A stretch of DNA of 64,000 bases, taken from positions 362,841 to 426,840 of the forward strand of contig NZ_RAPV01000003.1 in assembly GCF_003610295.1 (NCBI RefSeq), given 5' to 3'. This DNA is from Paraburkholderia sp. BL23I1N1. GTDB taxonomy: Bacteria; Pseudomonadota; Gammaproteobacteria; Burkholderiales; Burkholderiaceae. A program made the position numbers and the translations under genes. Positions within the stretch are counted from its first letter, which is position 1. Each line of letters begins with the position of its first letter. Below the pieces are notes generated by a model. That model had not been told where the DNA came from and searched no databases. It saw only the letters and a list, made by a program, of their open reading frames with translations. Below are positions 1-9,599 of this stretch, piece by piece.

Positions 1-3000
1 CCTGCCCGGTGGGCTGGGTCGTCGTCGTGGTCTGCGTGACCGTGGGCAGCGCGATACCGTTGAACGTCCCTCCGCTCAGATCGGCCGCCGTAACATCCGT
101 CGCCGAAGCCGGCTGGAAATCGCCAATGCGCCCGGTGAGCGAACCCGAGTAGGTGTTGGTCGAGTCGTCTATCGGGTTTGTCGTGGAACCGGAGAAGGTC
201 AGCGATCCGATCGCCGTCGATAGAAACGCCGACCCCATCCCCGCCGCCGCGATCGTCGTACTCGACGTAGTCGTAGTCGTCGTGTTCGCGCCGGCCCGGC
301 TGTTGTTCACATCCGCGGCCGTGATCGTGATGTCATTCTGCGCGGTGATCTTGCCGCCGATATTCGTCAGATCGCCTGACAGATTTGCAGTCAGATTGCG
401 CCCTGCCGCTGTCGACGCCCCGCTATTGTCGTAACTGCTGCCATTGAGGTTGACGTCGCGCACGGCGCTGACCGTCCCCTGGTTGGTCGTCGCGCCGTTG
501 AGACTGATGTCCTCGTTCGCGTGGATCGTCGCGCCTGCCTGATTGACGATCGTGCCGGACAGATTGACGTCGTTGCCTGCGCTAATCGTGCCGCTATTGA
601 TCAACGTGCCGTTGGTCGACAGCGTGATGTCGCCTGACTTGCTGATCGTGCCGCTATTGTTGAAACCCTGCGTCGCACTAATCGACACGCTATTGCCGGG
701 CATGGCCCACGTGCCGGAATTGTTGAGTTGCAGCGTGTTGATCGTCAGCACGTTGCCGAGATTGAACGTGCCGCTCGATGCCGCCGAAGGGTCGAACGCC
801 TGGTTCAGCAGGTTCAGCGTCAGATTGTGCTGAGCGAGAATCTGGCCGCCGGCATTGTTGAATGTGCCGTTGCCGCCGGTCACGGTGACCGTCGCGTCCC
901 CCGGCGTGCCAGGGCTCGCAGCACTGGTGCTGCCCGCGAAGATCACGCCGTTATTGTTGCCTGCCAGATTGCCGGTCGTGACGTTCAGCGAATTCGTGCC
1001 GATAATCGCGCCGCCGTTGTTCGTGAGCGAGCCGTTCGCCGTAACAGCTGTCGTTAAGCCTGCTATCGATCCCTGGTTGTTCAGGTTCGTCGAGTTGACG
1101 GTCGTCGCTGCGGTAGAAATCAGGCTTGCGTTCGCCGTATTCGTTACGCTCGCGCCGGTAACCGCAAGTGCGCCGCCCGCAAGCACGCTGCCCGTGTTCA
1201 TAACCGCGTTCACGCCCGACAACGTAGCCGAGCCTTGAACGAGCGTCTGGGCGCCAGCCGTCGTCAACTGGTTCGACGCGTTCGCACTCAGATTCCCGCC
1301 GATCAGCGCGTTGCCCGTCGTCACGTTGACGCCGGATAACGTAGCGTTTTTCACGACGTTCAGTTGCCCGGCGGACAGGTCGAGACCGTTCTGTGCGGTC
1401 GCCACGAGATTGCCCGAAACGGTGGTCGTGCCTCCCGTGCTGATGTTTGAACCGGTCAGGGTCGCGTCGCCGCCAACCTGCGTCGTGCCTGTCACCGCGA
1501 GATTGTGGGCTGCCGCCAATGTTGCGTCGCCCGCCGCGTTCAAACCGCCCTGTGCAGTGAGGTTGCCGCCTTGGGCCGTCAGAGCGGTCTTCCCGAGACT
1601 AGTCACACTCCCCGTCACGGTGAGGTTGCCCGTGGCCTGCGCATTGAGATCGCCACCGCTCAGCACCGCGCCGTTAACCGCGGCATCCCCGCCGTTGGCT
1701 TTGAGCGTCGCATTGCCCACTGCGGTTGCGGCACCCACTGTCAGGCTGGTACCAGCAGTCGCACTCAGATTGCCGCCCGTTTGCAACGACCCGGACAGGC
1801 TGATCGCCTGCCCTGCGCTCAAGGTTGCATCCGATCCAAAGCCCGCCGTGCCGCCACCCGACAGATTGCGTCCCGCGCTCAGATTTCCCGTGCCGTTGCC
1901 GGTAATCGCACCGGAGACGATTGCGTCCGTGGCAGCACTCACTATCGTGTTGCCACCGGTAGCGAGCGCTCCGTCGACCGTCACACCACCGCTTGTTGCA
2001 ATCAGCGTCGTATTGCCCACTACACCCGCGCCGCCCACGGTCGCGTTATTGCCAGCCGTGACAGCGAAGTTGCCGCCGGCTTTTACCGCTGCGGCAAGAT
2101 CAGCATTGCGTCCCGCCGTAACGATCGCGTCCTGCCCAAACGTCACTGTCCCGCTCGATGACACATCGCGACCACCGCTCAGGGTGCCCGTCTTGTTACC
2201 CGTAATGCTGCCGGCAACGGCCACGTCCGTTGCAGCATTAACAGCAGTGTCTCCGCCGCTTAGGATTGCACCGTTGATCGTTGCGGCGCCACCGCCGGCT
2301 GCCAGTGTTGTGTCGCCAGCCGCGGCTGCGGAACCCACGGTCAAGTTATTGCCAGCGGTCACGTTCAAGTTTCCGCCGGCCGTGACAGCGCCTGGCAGGC
2401 TGACGTTCTGACCCGCAGTAAGCGTCGCATTCTGGCCGAAGGTTACGGCGCCGTTCGCCGTGAGATTGCCACCCGCGCCCAACACGCCAAAGCCATTGCC
2501 TGCCAGTGTGCCGGAGACGCCAAGATCGGAACCCGCAGTCAGTGTAGTGTTGCCGTTTGCCGCGACGTTGCCACCCAGCGCCATCGTCTGACCGGCAGTG
2601 GCGCTGAGGTTTCCACTCGTCTGCACGTCTCCTGCGGTCGTAACGTTGCCCGTTTGACCGGCGAGCGTGAGATCACCCGACGACGACACGCGACCATTAA
2701 CCGTCGCACTGCGTTGTGCGAGAACCTGCACGGTACTGCCGCCGGTGACCGCGCCATTCACTGTCGCATCGCGAGCCGCGCTCAGTGTGATCACGCCGGG
2801 CGCTGACACGGCGCCGCCGATCGTTATGTCACCATTGCCTGTGCTGCCCGTCGTCGTCATCGACAGGTTATTACCTGTCTGCACTGACCCGACAGACATG
2901 TCGGCACCGGCGCGAAGATTGACGCTGCCATTGGACTGCGCGGTGCCGACGTTCAAACCGCCGCCCGCAGTCATGTTCAGGTCCTGCACCGATTGCACGG

Positions 3001-4204
3001 ACGCTGTGGTCGCGGCAATATCCCCGGTTGCGCTGACGGTGTATTGATTCGCAAGATTGCTGCCGGACATGGACACTTTGCCGGCGCCGGCCAGACTTGC
3101 CGCCTGTTGCGCGTAAGTAGAGTTCACGGCGATGTCGCCGTTCGACGTGACGGTGAGATTGCCTGCCGTCGCCGTCAACGCGCCCTGTGTGTTCACGCCC
3201 ATGCCAGCGGCCGTCGAGACGATATAGATCTGTCCGCTCGTCACCGATCCGTACTGGTTTGCATCAATTGCTACTGCGTTGTTTCCGATCGCGGCCGCCG
3301 TATTGGCCACACCATTCGATGCCGTGCCGTAGTTCGTACCGGATGCGTCCGCGGAACTCGGGCTGACCAGTTGATTACCCGCCACGAGGTTGATGCGCTG
3401 ATCGGCACGCAGCGGCGCATTCAGACTGATCGTCTGCGCGATCACATCGATATTGCCCACCGTGCCCTCGATCCCCGCGCCCGGCCCATTGACGCCGGCC
3501 GGCCCGTTGATCGACACATTGCCCGACGTCACGTTATAGGCAAGCGAGCCCGCATGCGCAAAGTCAGTCGATGTCCCGCCGACCCCGGTCAGGAATTGCG
3601 GCGTGCCGGTGGTTAACACAAGCCCCGTCGCGTTCGTCAACGAAAGCCCGTTGACGGATACGCCGTTTGGATTACTGATGATGATCGAAGCCGGACTGCC
3701 GAATACTTCCAACGGACCGACCAGCGTTGAAGCAGGCCCCGTTGTCGTGACCTGGTTGACGATCACGCTCGCAGTACGGCCGGCGAGATTCGGGTTGGCG
3801 CCAAGCGTGCCGCCCAACAGCGGCGTACCGGGTGTGAGGCTGTTGTTCAGCACCAGCCCGTTGCTGTCGATATTGAATGACTGGTAGCTATTGACGCTGA
3901 TGCCGTTGGCGTTCGGCGCGGCGATATTGACCGCCGGCACACCAGTGCTCGTCTGCGTGATGCTTGGCTGAAACGGAATAGGTGCACGCGGGTCGACGAT
4001 CGGTGCAGCATGTGCGACCTCGTCCAGCGTGAGCACGCCGGGAAGCAGATAAGTCACCACCGCCATGACACATGCAGTCGCCTTCATCCATAGCGGTCGC
4101 GACTGCGCCGCCACGCCGATTGACGCCGCATCAAAAATTTTTGCCTGCCGCGCTGCCTCTATTTGGGCGAGTCGCTGCCTGCTCTCACGAGCACCCCGTA
4201 GCAT
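1..4204 (-). CDS. TpsA-type filamentous haemagglutinin-like exoprotein, 3' end beyond window
   Basis: The minus-strand frame is open from the ATG at 4204 to the window edge, about 1,401 residues with no stop. An in-frame stop lies just upstream at 4220-4222. The N-terminus has an extended basic region followed, from about residue 40, by a hydrophobic signal segment (MKATACVMAVVTYLLPG). The two-partner-secretion domain follows, with NIAAPNANGISVNSYQSF near residue 93 and the hallmark NPNGVSVNG near residue 180. The rest is Gly/Asn/Thr-rich beta-helix repeat. Members are exported by a TpsB pore and act as adhesins or contact-dependent toxins. Any toxin domain would lie off the left edge, and no TpsB gene is visible. 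A shorter start at 4087 is possible but would drop the extended signal region. Confidence 0.9.
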   Translation of the reverse strand, partial: MLRGARESRQRLAQIEAARQAKIFDAASIGVAAQSRPLWMKATACVMAVVTYLLPGVLTLDEVAHAAPIVDPRAPIPFQPSITQTSTGVPAVNIAAPNANGISVNSYQSFNIDSNGLVLNNSLTPGTPLLGGTLGANPNLAGRTASVIVNQVTTTGPASTLVGPLEVFGSPASIIISNPNGVSVNGLSLTNATGLVLTTGTPQFLTGVGGTSTDFAHAGSLAYNVTSGNVSINGPAGVNGPGAGIEGTVGNIDVIAQTISLNAPLRADQRINLVAGNQLVSPSSADASGTNYGTASNGVANTAAAIGNNAVAIDANQYGSVTSGQIYIVSTAAGMGVNTQGALTATAGNLTVTSNGDIAVNSTYAQQAASLAGAGKVSMSGSNLANQYTVSATGDIAATTASVQSVQDLNMTAGGGLNVGTAQSNGSVNLRAGADMSVGSVQTGNNLSMTTTGSTGNGDITIGGAVSAPGVITLSAARDATVNGAVTGGSTVQVLAQRSATVNGRVSSSGDLTLAGQTGNVTTAGDVQTSGNLSATAGQTMALGGNVAANGNTTLTAGSDLGVSGTLAGNGFGVLGAGGNLTANGAVTFGQNATLTAGQNVSLPGAVTAGGNLNVTAGNNLTVGSAAAAGDTTLAAGGGAATINGAILSGGDTAVNAATDVAVAGSITGNKTGTLSGGRDVSSSGTVTFGQDAIVTAGRNADLAAAVKAGGNFAVTAGNNATVGGAGVVGNTTLIATSGGVTVDGALATGGNTIVSAATDAIVSGAITGNGTGNLSAGRNLSGGGTAGFGSDATLSAGQAISLSGSLQTGGNLSATAGTSLTVGAATAVGNATLKANGGDAAVNGAVLSGGDLNAQATGNLTVTGSVTSLGKTALTAQGGNLTAQGGLNAAGDATLAAAHNLAVTGTTQVGGDATLTGSNISTGGTTTVSGNLVATAQNGLDLSAGQLNVVKNATLSGVNVTTGNALIGGNLSANASNQLTTAGAQTLVQGSATLSGVNAVMNTGSVLAGGALAVTGASVTNTANASLISTAATTVNSTNLNNQGSIAGLTTAVTANGSLTNNGGAIIGTNSLNVTTGNLAGNNNGVIFAGSTSAASPGTPGDATVTVTGGNGTFNNAGGQILAQHNLTLNLLNQAFDPSAASSGTFNLGNVLTINTLQLNNSGTWAMPGNSVSISATQGFNNSGTISKSGDITLSTNGTLINSGTISAGNDVNLSGTIVNQAGATIHANEDISLNGATTNQGTVSAVRDVNLNGSSYDNSGASTAAGRNLTANLSGDLTNIGGKITAQNDITITAADVNNSRAGANTTTTTTSSTTIAAAGMGSAFLSTAIGSLTFSGSTTNPIDDSTNTYSGSLTGRIGDFQPASATDVTAADLSGGTFNGIALPTVTQTTTTTQPTGQ
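1560..2623 (-). repeat. 300-bp in-frame super-repeat in tpsA
   Basis: Inside the exoprotein, two adjacent units of exactly 100 residues can be aligned without gaps: 2377-2078 and 2077-1778. Both start with GGN, carry TAGNN at residues 8-12 and SITG or AITG at 57-60, and reach a GR pair near residue 70 and F-G near 80. A third unit starting at 1777 matches for about its first 65 residues before diverging. A partial unit upstream, roughly 2623-2378, matches the second half best. This is a higher-order duplication of the basic beta-helix rung repeat. Confidence 0.75.
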
Positions 4205-4636
4205 GGTCTTTATCCGAATTTATTTTTTCGGATTGGATCTTACCGAATCTTCCGACGAATGAATGTCAAGAAACATTCGCCTGTCTTTTTCAAGTCACAG
4301 ATTTAAGGTGCATTAATTCCAGACGCATAACCTTACATTTTCATTTCTTGAAATTCTCCGATATATAAATAGCTGCCATGAGGCTTCTGTGGTCGACAGA
4401 ATCGCTGCGTGCTAACTACCGATAAGCTCGGGATCGATATTTTTCTTATTAGCCGCAGTTGACCACCGACATTCCCGGATCGGATATCCGACGGTTTCCC
4501 CTGTTCGCGTCCTGGCTCAGTGGGGTACACCGTAACGGACCACTCGCCGGGGCGTTTGAACATGGATCAACAGGATCAACCGTCTATTTGAGCTATGCTA
4601 CAATTGGGCCACACATCCTAATGATCCATCACCGCC
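4205..4636. other. Intergenic region between tpsA and the recombinase
   Basis: This stretch separates the divergent tpsA and recombinase genes and should hold both promoters. The part next to tpsA (4205-4380) is visibly AT-rich for this chromosome. At 4452-4468 it holds one copy of a motif that recurs downstream of the recombinase. I see no convincing ORF in it. Confidence 0.5.
4452..4468 (+). repeat. Left copy of repeat flanking the recombinase
   Basis: GCCGCAGTTGACCACCG here matches GCCGCAGTTGATTACCG at 5284-5300 in 15 of 17 positions and in the same orientation. The two copies bracket the serine recombinase gene, as expected for core sites of a small element or for recombinase-binding subsites. 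Confidence 0.5.
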
Positions 4637-5236
4637 ATGCGCAAGCTCTATTACGGACGGATTTCGACCACGGACGGCCAGTCATCTGCAAGCCAGTACG
4701 AGGACGCTAGAACCCACGGCGTGCAGGACAAGGATGTTTTCATTGATGAGGGCGTCAGCGGCTACCACGTTGCTCCGGACGCGCGGGAACAGTGGCGCAG
4801 AGCCGAACACGATCTGCGGCACGGTGGCATTCTCATCGTGCGCTGGCTCGACCGCATCAGCCGTCGTTACGACGAGTTGCACGCCACCATGCGCCGACTG
4901 ATGGAACTGGGTGTGCGGGTCGAATGCACGCTCAACGGGATGGTCTTTGATGGAAAGGCCAAAGACGCCATCGAGAAAGCGACGCGCGACGCAGTGCTGG
5001 CGTTCATGGCCGCGCAGGGCGAAGCCGATTATCTAAACCGTGCCGAAATGCAGCGGCGCGGCGTGGCGATCGCGAAAGCGGAAGGGAAATACAGGGGGCG
5101 CGCGCGATCACATGACTACGCTGCAATCAAGGCATGGCGGGCGGAACGCGGCGCGAGCATCCGGGTGACTGCCGAGAAGTTCGGCGTCGGCACAGCTACG
5201 GTCAAGCGGGCCTGCGCCGAGGACATGCCATCCTAA
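4637..5236 (+). CDS. Serine recombinase (resolvase/invertase family)
   Basis: This 199-residue protein starts YYGRIST, the resolvase YxRxST block, with the predicted nucleophile Ser10 and Arg8. A second conserved block, RWLDRISR at residues 69-76, matches the catalytic-domain LDRxxR motif. The region around residues 125-155 corresponds to the long dimerisation helix, and the C-terminus (about 170-195) reads as a helix-turn-helix (VTAEKFGVGTATVKRAC). The size and domain order fit small resolvases or invertases rather than large serine integrases or IS607 transposases. It is probably a site-specific DNA recombinase acting on nearby sites, because repeated short motifs flank the gene. Its true partner sites are unknown. 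The ribosome site before ATG 4637 is weak. Confidence 0.85.
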   Translation: MRKLYYGRISTTDGQSSASQYEDARTHGVQDKDVFIDEGVSGYHVAPDAREQWRRAEHDLRHGGILIVRWLDRISRRYDELHATMRRLMELGVRVECTLNGMVFDGKAKDAIEKATRDAVLAFMAAQGEADYLNRAEMQRRGVAIAKAEGKYRGRARSHDYAAIKAWRAERGASIRVTAEKFGVGTATVKRACAEDMPS

Positions 5237-5237
5237 C

Positions 5238-5301
5238 TGGTAGTCAACCACGGTAATCAATTCGGACGGTAATCAGCAAGCCCAGCCGCAGTTGATTACC
5301 G
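5238..5301. repeat. Cluster of direct and inverted 10-bp motifs downstream of the recombinase
   Basis: Within 64 bp there are CGGTAATCAA (5251-5260), CGGTAATCAG (5267-5276) and the exact inverse TTGATTACCG (5292-5301). TGGTAGTCAACCA (5238-5250) has palindromic ends. Related GTTGACCA or TGGTCAA words recur at 5342, 5371 and 5428. The right copy of the flanking repeat (5284-5300) overlaps this cluster. The arrangement resembles the multi-subsite binding regions of resolvases. Confidence 0.5.
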
Positions 5302-5573
5302 CGTTCGGGGGTAGAAACGGCGCGGCAATCTACCGGCGTTTGTTGACCATGCTGTCCGGTCCCGCAATCGTGGTCAATGCACTCGCTTCGTTGCCCCCAG
5401 CGGAATCCATCGGTTCCTGGGACCGGTTGGTCAACCGTCGCAGGCGGACATAGGCCATTCTGCGCGCTAGTGCACCCGTCTTGAAATACGCGCTCCAGAC
5501 CCCAAGTGCGCTTTGCATAGCCGTTCAGACGCGCTGGCCGTTCGCCAGTAACCTGTGGGAGGACGGAAACACT
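5302..5573. other. Intergenic stretch without a convincing gene
   Basis: No ORF with plausible composition is seen in this stretch. A 62-residue minus-strand frame (5330-5518) and a 119-residue one (5244-5603) lack recognisable features and overlap the next real start. The stretch carries GTTGACCA-type words and an imperfect palindrome CGGTTG-GT-CAACCG at 5424-5437. Confidence 0.4.
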
Positions 5574-5771
5574 ATGAAAGAGCCAGGCCTCGATGGTCGT
5601 CATCGCAACGAAGACGGTCGCATTCGGCAGAAGCGCAGCGACACCGAAAACCAGAATCTGCCCAAGCCCATTCCGGGTTTTCCGCCCAAGACGACGCTCG
5701 ACCAGATGCGACGGGAAACGGGAAAGACAAGCGAGAAGGGCATTCGCGACGCAGTCAAGCCGAAGAAGTAA
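5574..5771 (+). CDS. Small basic conserved hypothetical protein (65 aa)
   Basis: This 65-residue, Lys/Arg-rich protein begins MKEPGLDGRHRNEDGRI and ends with a basic tail (KPKK). ATG 5574 is preceded by GGGAGGA, a good ribosome site, which supports it over the longer frame starting at 5481. The PGLDGRHR motif recalls small conserved proteins of unknown function in Burkholderiales and rhizobia. This is from memory, and no function is assigned. There is no signal peptide or membrane segment. It lies between the recombinase and the CBASS genes with about 170 bp to the latter, so it may be either cargo or part of the backbone. Confidence 0.6.
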   Translation: MKEPGLDGRHRNEDGRIRQKRSDTENQNLPKPIPGFPPKTTLDQMRRETGKTSEKGIRDAVKPKK

Positions 5772-5943
5772 CCTCTACGGGTCGCCCTGCATGAGGCAAA
5801 GCGTTATCAACGAGGTCAGCGGTACGCGGCTTTAGTCGCGCACCCCCTTTCGTCCCCAACGCGCAATATTGCTAACTCGATGAGAAAGGGAGAGCAGGCG
5901 CATCTGAGCGGGCGAACCAATACTACGGGCGTGAGGGTAGAGT

Positions 5944-6570
5944 ATGGAACATGAGTACTCAGTCGTCGGCGGATTAAATCGGGCAAAGATCGGGCACACC
6001 ATCGGCGGCATTGCAGCAGCAGTTTCATCGATTATCGTTACTCTCTTTCTGGCATTGGTCAGGGTTGCTCAGACACTGGGCCTGGCGAAAAGCGTTCCAT
6101 CGTTAATACTGTGGCCTGTCACAGCCGGTACCGTGTACGCGTTGCTCTATTGGTTTTTTGATCGGAGAGTGTGGAGGCTGCCATTTCTCGCCAGACTGCT
6201 GCGGGTTCCCGATCTCAGTGGTACCTGGAACTGCATTGGGCAATCAATCAAGGCGGACGGAAACGCCGGGGACACGTGGCAAGCTGAAATTGTTATCGTC
6301 CAGAGTTGGGACCGCGTCCGCATTCGGCTGAAAACTGCGCAGTCGGTTTCCAACAGCGTAACGGCTGCCATCGTCTATGACGAAGCGGACGGGTTCCGCC
6401 TAATGTACAACTACAGAAACGAGCCAAATATTGATCAGGCTGACCTGCCCGCCCACAGGGGATTCGCGGAACTTACGTTTGACCCGGGTTTGAAAACAGC
6501 CTTGGGAGAATACTTCAATGGTCACGGTCGCTTCACGTATGGAACGATGAAACTTACGAAAGGCGGCTAA
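5944..6570 (+). CDS. cap15: CBASS effector, Cap15-type (2TM plus beta-barrel)
   Basis: This 208-residue protein has two membrane helices (about residues 17-40 and 51-73). A beta-rich domain follows, opening with VPDLSGTW at 88-95 and containing YNYRNEP (155-161), His171 and LGEYF (187-191). That order matches the SMODS-associated 2TM beta-strand-rich effector (S-2TMbeta, Cap15). In this family the barrel binds the cyclic nucleotide made by the partner enzyme, and the protein then oligomerises in the inner membrane and disrupts it, killing the infected cell before phage release. The gene is separated by one base from the nucleotidyltransferase stop-to-start, so the two are certainly co-transcribed. 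The DNA looks less GC-rich than neighbouring housekeeping genes. Confidence 0.85.
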   Translation: MEHEYSVVGGLNRAKIGHTIGGIAAAVSSIIVTLFLALVRVAQTLGLAKSVPSLILWPVTAGTVYALLYWFFDRRVWRLPFLARLLRVPDLSGTWNCIGQSIKADGNAGDTWQAEIVIVQSWDRVRIRLKTAQSVSNSVTAAIVYDEADGFRLMYNYRNEPNIDQADLPAHRGFAELTFDPGLKTALGEYFNGHGRFTYGTMKLTKGG

Positions 6571-6571
6571 C

Positions 6572-7708
6572 ATGGCTAAAACCATTGACGAACGACTCGC
6601 CCAGCTTGAATCCCGTCGCAGTGGCATGGACCGGCTAACCGCGTTAGCCCAAGATAGCAAGTACGAGGTGCTGGCGAAAAGCCTTGTCGAAGAGAGCTAC
6701 AAGAAGCGCGCAAGGGCCATGCCTTATACCCAGTACGCGCTGGGTGCAATGCAGGAAGTGGATCAGGATTACACCCGCATTAGCCTTGAAGAAGCGACCC
6801 GAGTTGGCAAGCAGCTCAAAACGGGACTAACCTCGGCGGGGGTCGACGTCGATTTTCGGTTGCAAGGATCGGTTGCCGCGAACATCCATATTCGAGGTGT
6901 GAGTGACGTTGACTTGCTTGTCCTCAACAATGCATTCTTTACGTACGATGTCAACGGTCCTCGAAGTCGTGCCGGTCATTTTAATAGTCCGATCTCCTAC
7001 ACACCTTTGTCGGCGTTGCAATTCTTGCGAACGCACTCGGAAAGCATCCTTTCCGAAAAATTTCCCGCAGCGGATGTCGATGTTGACGGTGCCAAGGCGA
7101 TAAAGATTTCAGGTGGGTCCCTTAGAAGGCCGGTCGACGTGGTGCCATCACATTGGCACGATAGTCGTGACTATCAAGCCTCGTTTCTAGAGCGTGACCG
7201 GGGCGTCTGCATTCTTGATAAGCGCCAGCAGCAGTCGATTCTAAATATGCCCTTTCGACACATTGATGAACTAAGGCAGCGCGACGAACTGACGCTCTTT
7301 GGATTGAAAAAATCAATTCGACTGTGCAAGCATGTGAAGGCAGACAGTGAGGAAGATTCGATCGACGGTCTCCCCAGCTTCGATATTGCTGCCGCGATGT
7401 GGCACGCCGATCTAGGCGGCCTTCTCGCCGGTTATCTACACGAGCTTGCCATTTTGGCCGAGACACAGCGCCATCTTGACGTGCTTGCGAGAAATCACGA
7501 TTTCGCAAAGACACTGCTCGTGCCAGACGGTTCGCGGAGAATATTTGATAGCAACTCAAAATTGCAGGCATTAAACCAGTTGTCGATTGAGATGGACGAG
7601 CTGGCATTGCAGGTATCGAAGGAGCAAAATCCGATCTTTCTCTTCTATCAACCCTCTTGGTCTGAGGTCATTCAGACGCTGAAGTCAGCGACTGTTCCGG
7701 CCGGTTGA
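6572..7708 (+). CDS. CBASS CD-NTase (cGAS/DncV-like nucleotidyltransferase)
   Basis: This 378-residue enzyme has the polymerase-beta-like signature: Gly99-Ser100 in LQGSVAANIHIRG, the metal-binding pair Asp112 and Asp114 in SDVDLLVL, and a third acid, Asp189, in RPVDVVPSHW. The size and the helical C-terminal half fit a SMODS CD-NTase, which makes a cyclic di- or trinucleotide alarm after phage infection. It sits directly behind the Cap15-type effector with one base between stop and start. No Cap2/Cap3 ubiquitin-like or HORMA/TRIP13 genes follow, so this is a minimal type I CBASS. The clade and the nucleotide product cannot be fixed by reading alone. Confidence 0.87.
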   Translation: MAKTIDERLAQLESRRSGMDRLTALAQDSKYEVLAKSLVEESYKKRARAMPYTQYALGAMQEVDQDYTRISLEEATRVGKQLKTGLTSAGVDVDFRLQGSVAANIHIRGVSDVDLLVLNNAFFTYDVNGPRSRAGHFNSPISYTPLSALQFLRTHSESILSEKFPAADVDVDGAKAIKISGGSLRRPVDVVPSHWHDSRDYQASFLERDRGVCILDKRQQQSILNMPFRHIDELRQRDELTLFGLKKSIRLCKHVKADSEEDSIDGLPSFDIAAAMWHADLGGLLAGYLHELAILAETQRHLDVLARNHDFAKTLLVPDGSRRIFDSNSKLQALNQLSIEMDELALQVSKEQNPIFLFYQPSWSEVIQTLKSATVPAG

Positions 7709-7824
7709 TGTTCGGCGCAATGGGGCAAGCAGTAGCCCTGAATCATGCACGAAACGGCTAGGGCGCAGCAAACGACCGAAGATGCGCGAAATTGTTTTGA
7801 TAGTCGTTTTGCGAGCTAGAAAAC

Positions 7825-7863
7825 AAAAAACCCCGCAAGTCATTGACTTTACGGGGTTTTTTG
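7825..7863 (-). terminator. Terminator behind tRNA-Ser
   Basis: AAAAAACCCCG and CGGGGTTTTTT form the arms of a strong hairpin with T-tracts in both directions. It can end the tRNA transcript on the minus strand and the CBASS operon on the plus strand. Confidence 0.85.
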
Positions 7864-7871
7864 AACAATTC

Positions 7872-7961
7872 TGGCGGAAAGGGTGAGATTCGAACTCACG
7901 GTACCCCTAAAGGTACACTGGATTTCGAGTCCAGCGCATTCGACCACTCTGCCACCTTTCC
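7872..7961 (-). tRNA. tRNA-Ser (anticodon CGA)
   Basis: Read on the minus strand, the acceptor stem GGAAAGG pairs with CCTTTCC. The anticodon stem CTGGA/TCCAG encloses the loop CTCGAAA with anticodon CGA (codon UCG). There is a long variable arm as in class II tRNAs, a T-loop GTTCGAATC, and an encoded CCA at the 3' end. It lies downstream of serS in the same orientation. Its 3' end faces the accessory block that carries CBASS, a common integration situation, although no second copy of the tRNA end was found in the window. Confidence 0.95.
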
Positions 7962-8156
7962 GGGTCTTCCGACTCACAACAACAAGGTTACCTGGCTGTT
8001 ATTTCGTCAGATCCAAGCGGGTCGTTGCTTGGGAGAGAAAGATTATAGAACAGCTGAACCCGATTTCCAAGTCCCTCGTCGAAAAAATTTCAAGGAAACC
8101 TGGCAATCGGCAACGGCATCAACGGCGGGCATCAATCGCGCATCAACCCGCGTCAA

Positions 8157-9518
<1,362 letters not shown>

Positions 9519-9599
9519 TTAGATGGTCAAGGCACGGTCAAGGCGTGCGCATTGGCGACACGGCATCCGAAACGGCCGCAGCAGCACATGCCAGCACGC

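Noticed and set aside
1311..2411. 366-residue plus-strand frame inside the tpsA region
   Set aside because: It is the antisense of the repeat-rich exoprotein; its Pro/Val-rich composition reflects the reverse reading of Gly/Asn/Thr repeats.
5244..5603. 119-residue minus-strand frame
   Set aside because: It overlaps the motif cluster and the start of the small basic gene, and its composition is not protein-like.
7962..8156. Duplicate of the tRNA-Ser 3' end as an attachment site
   Set aside because: No repeat of the tRNA end was found here or in 4205-7870; the island boundary stays undefined.
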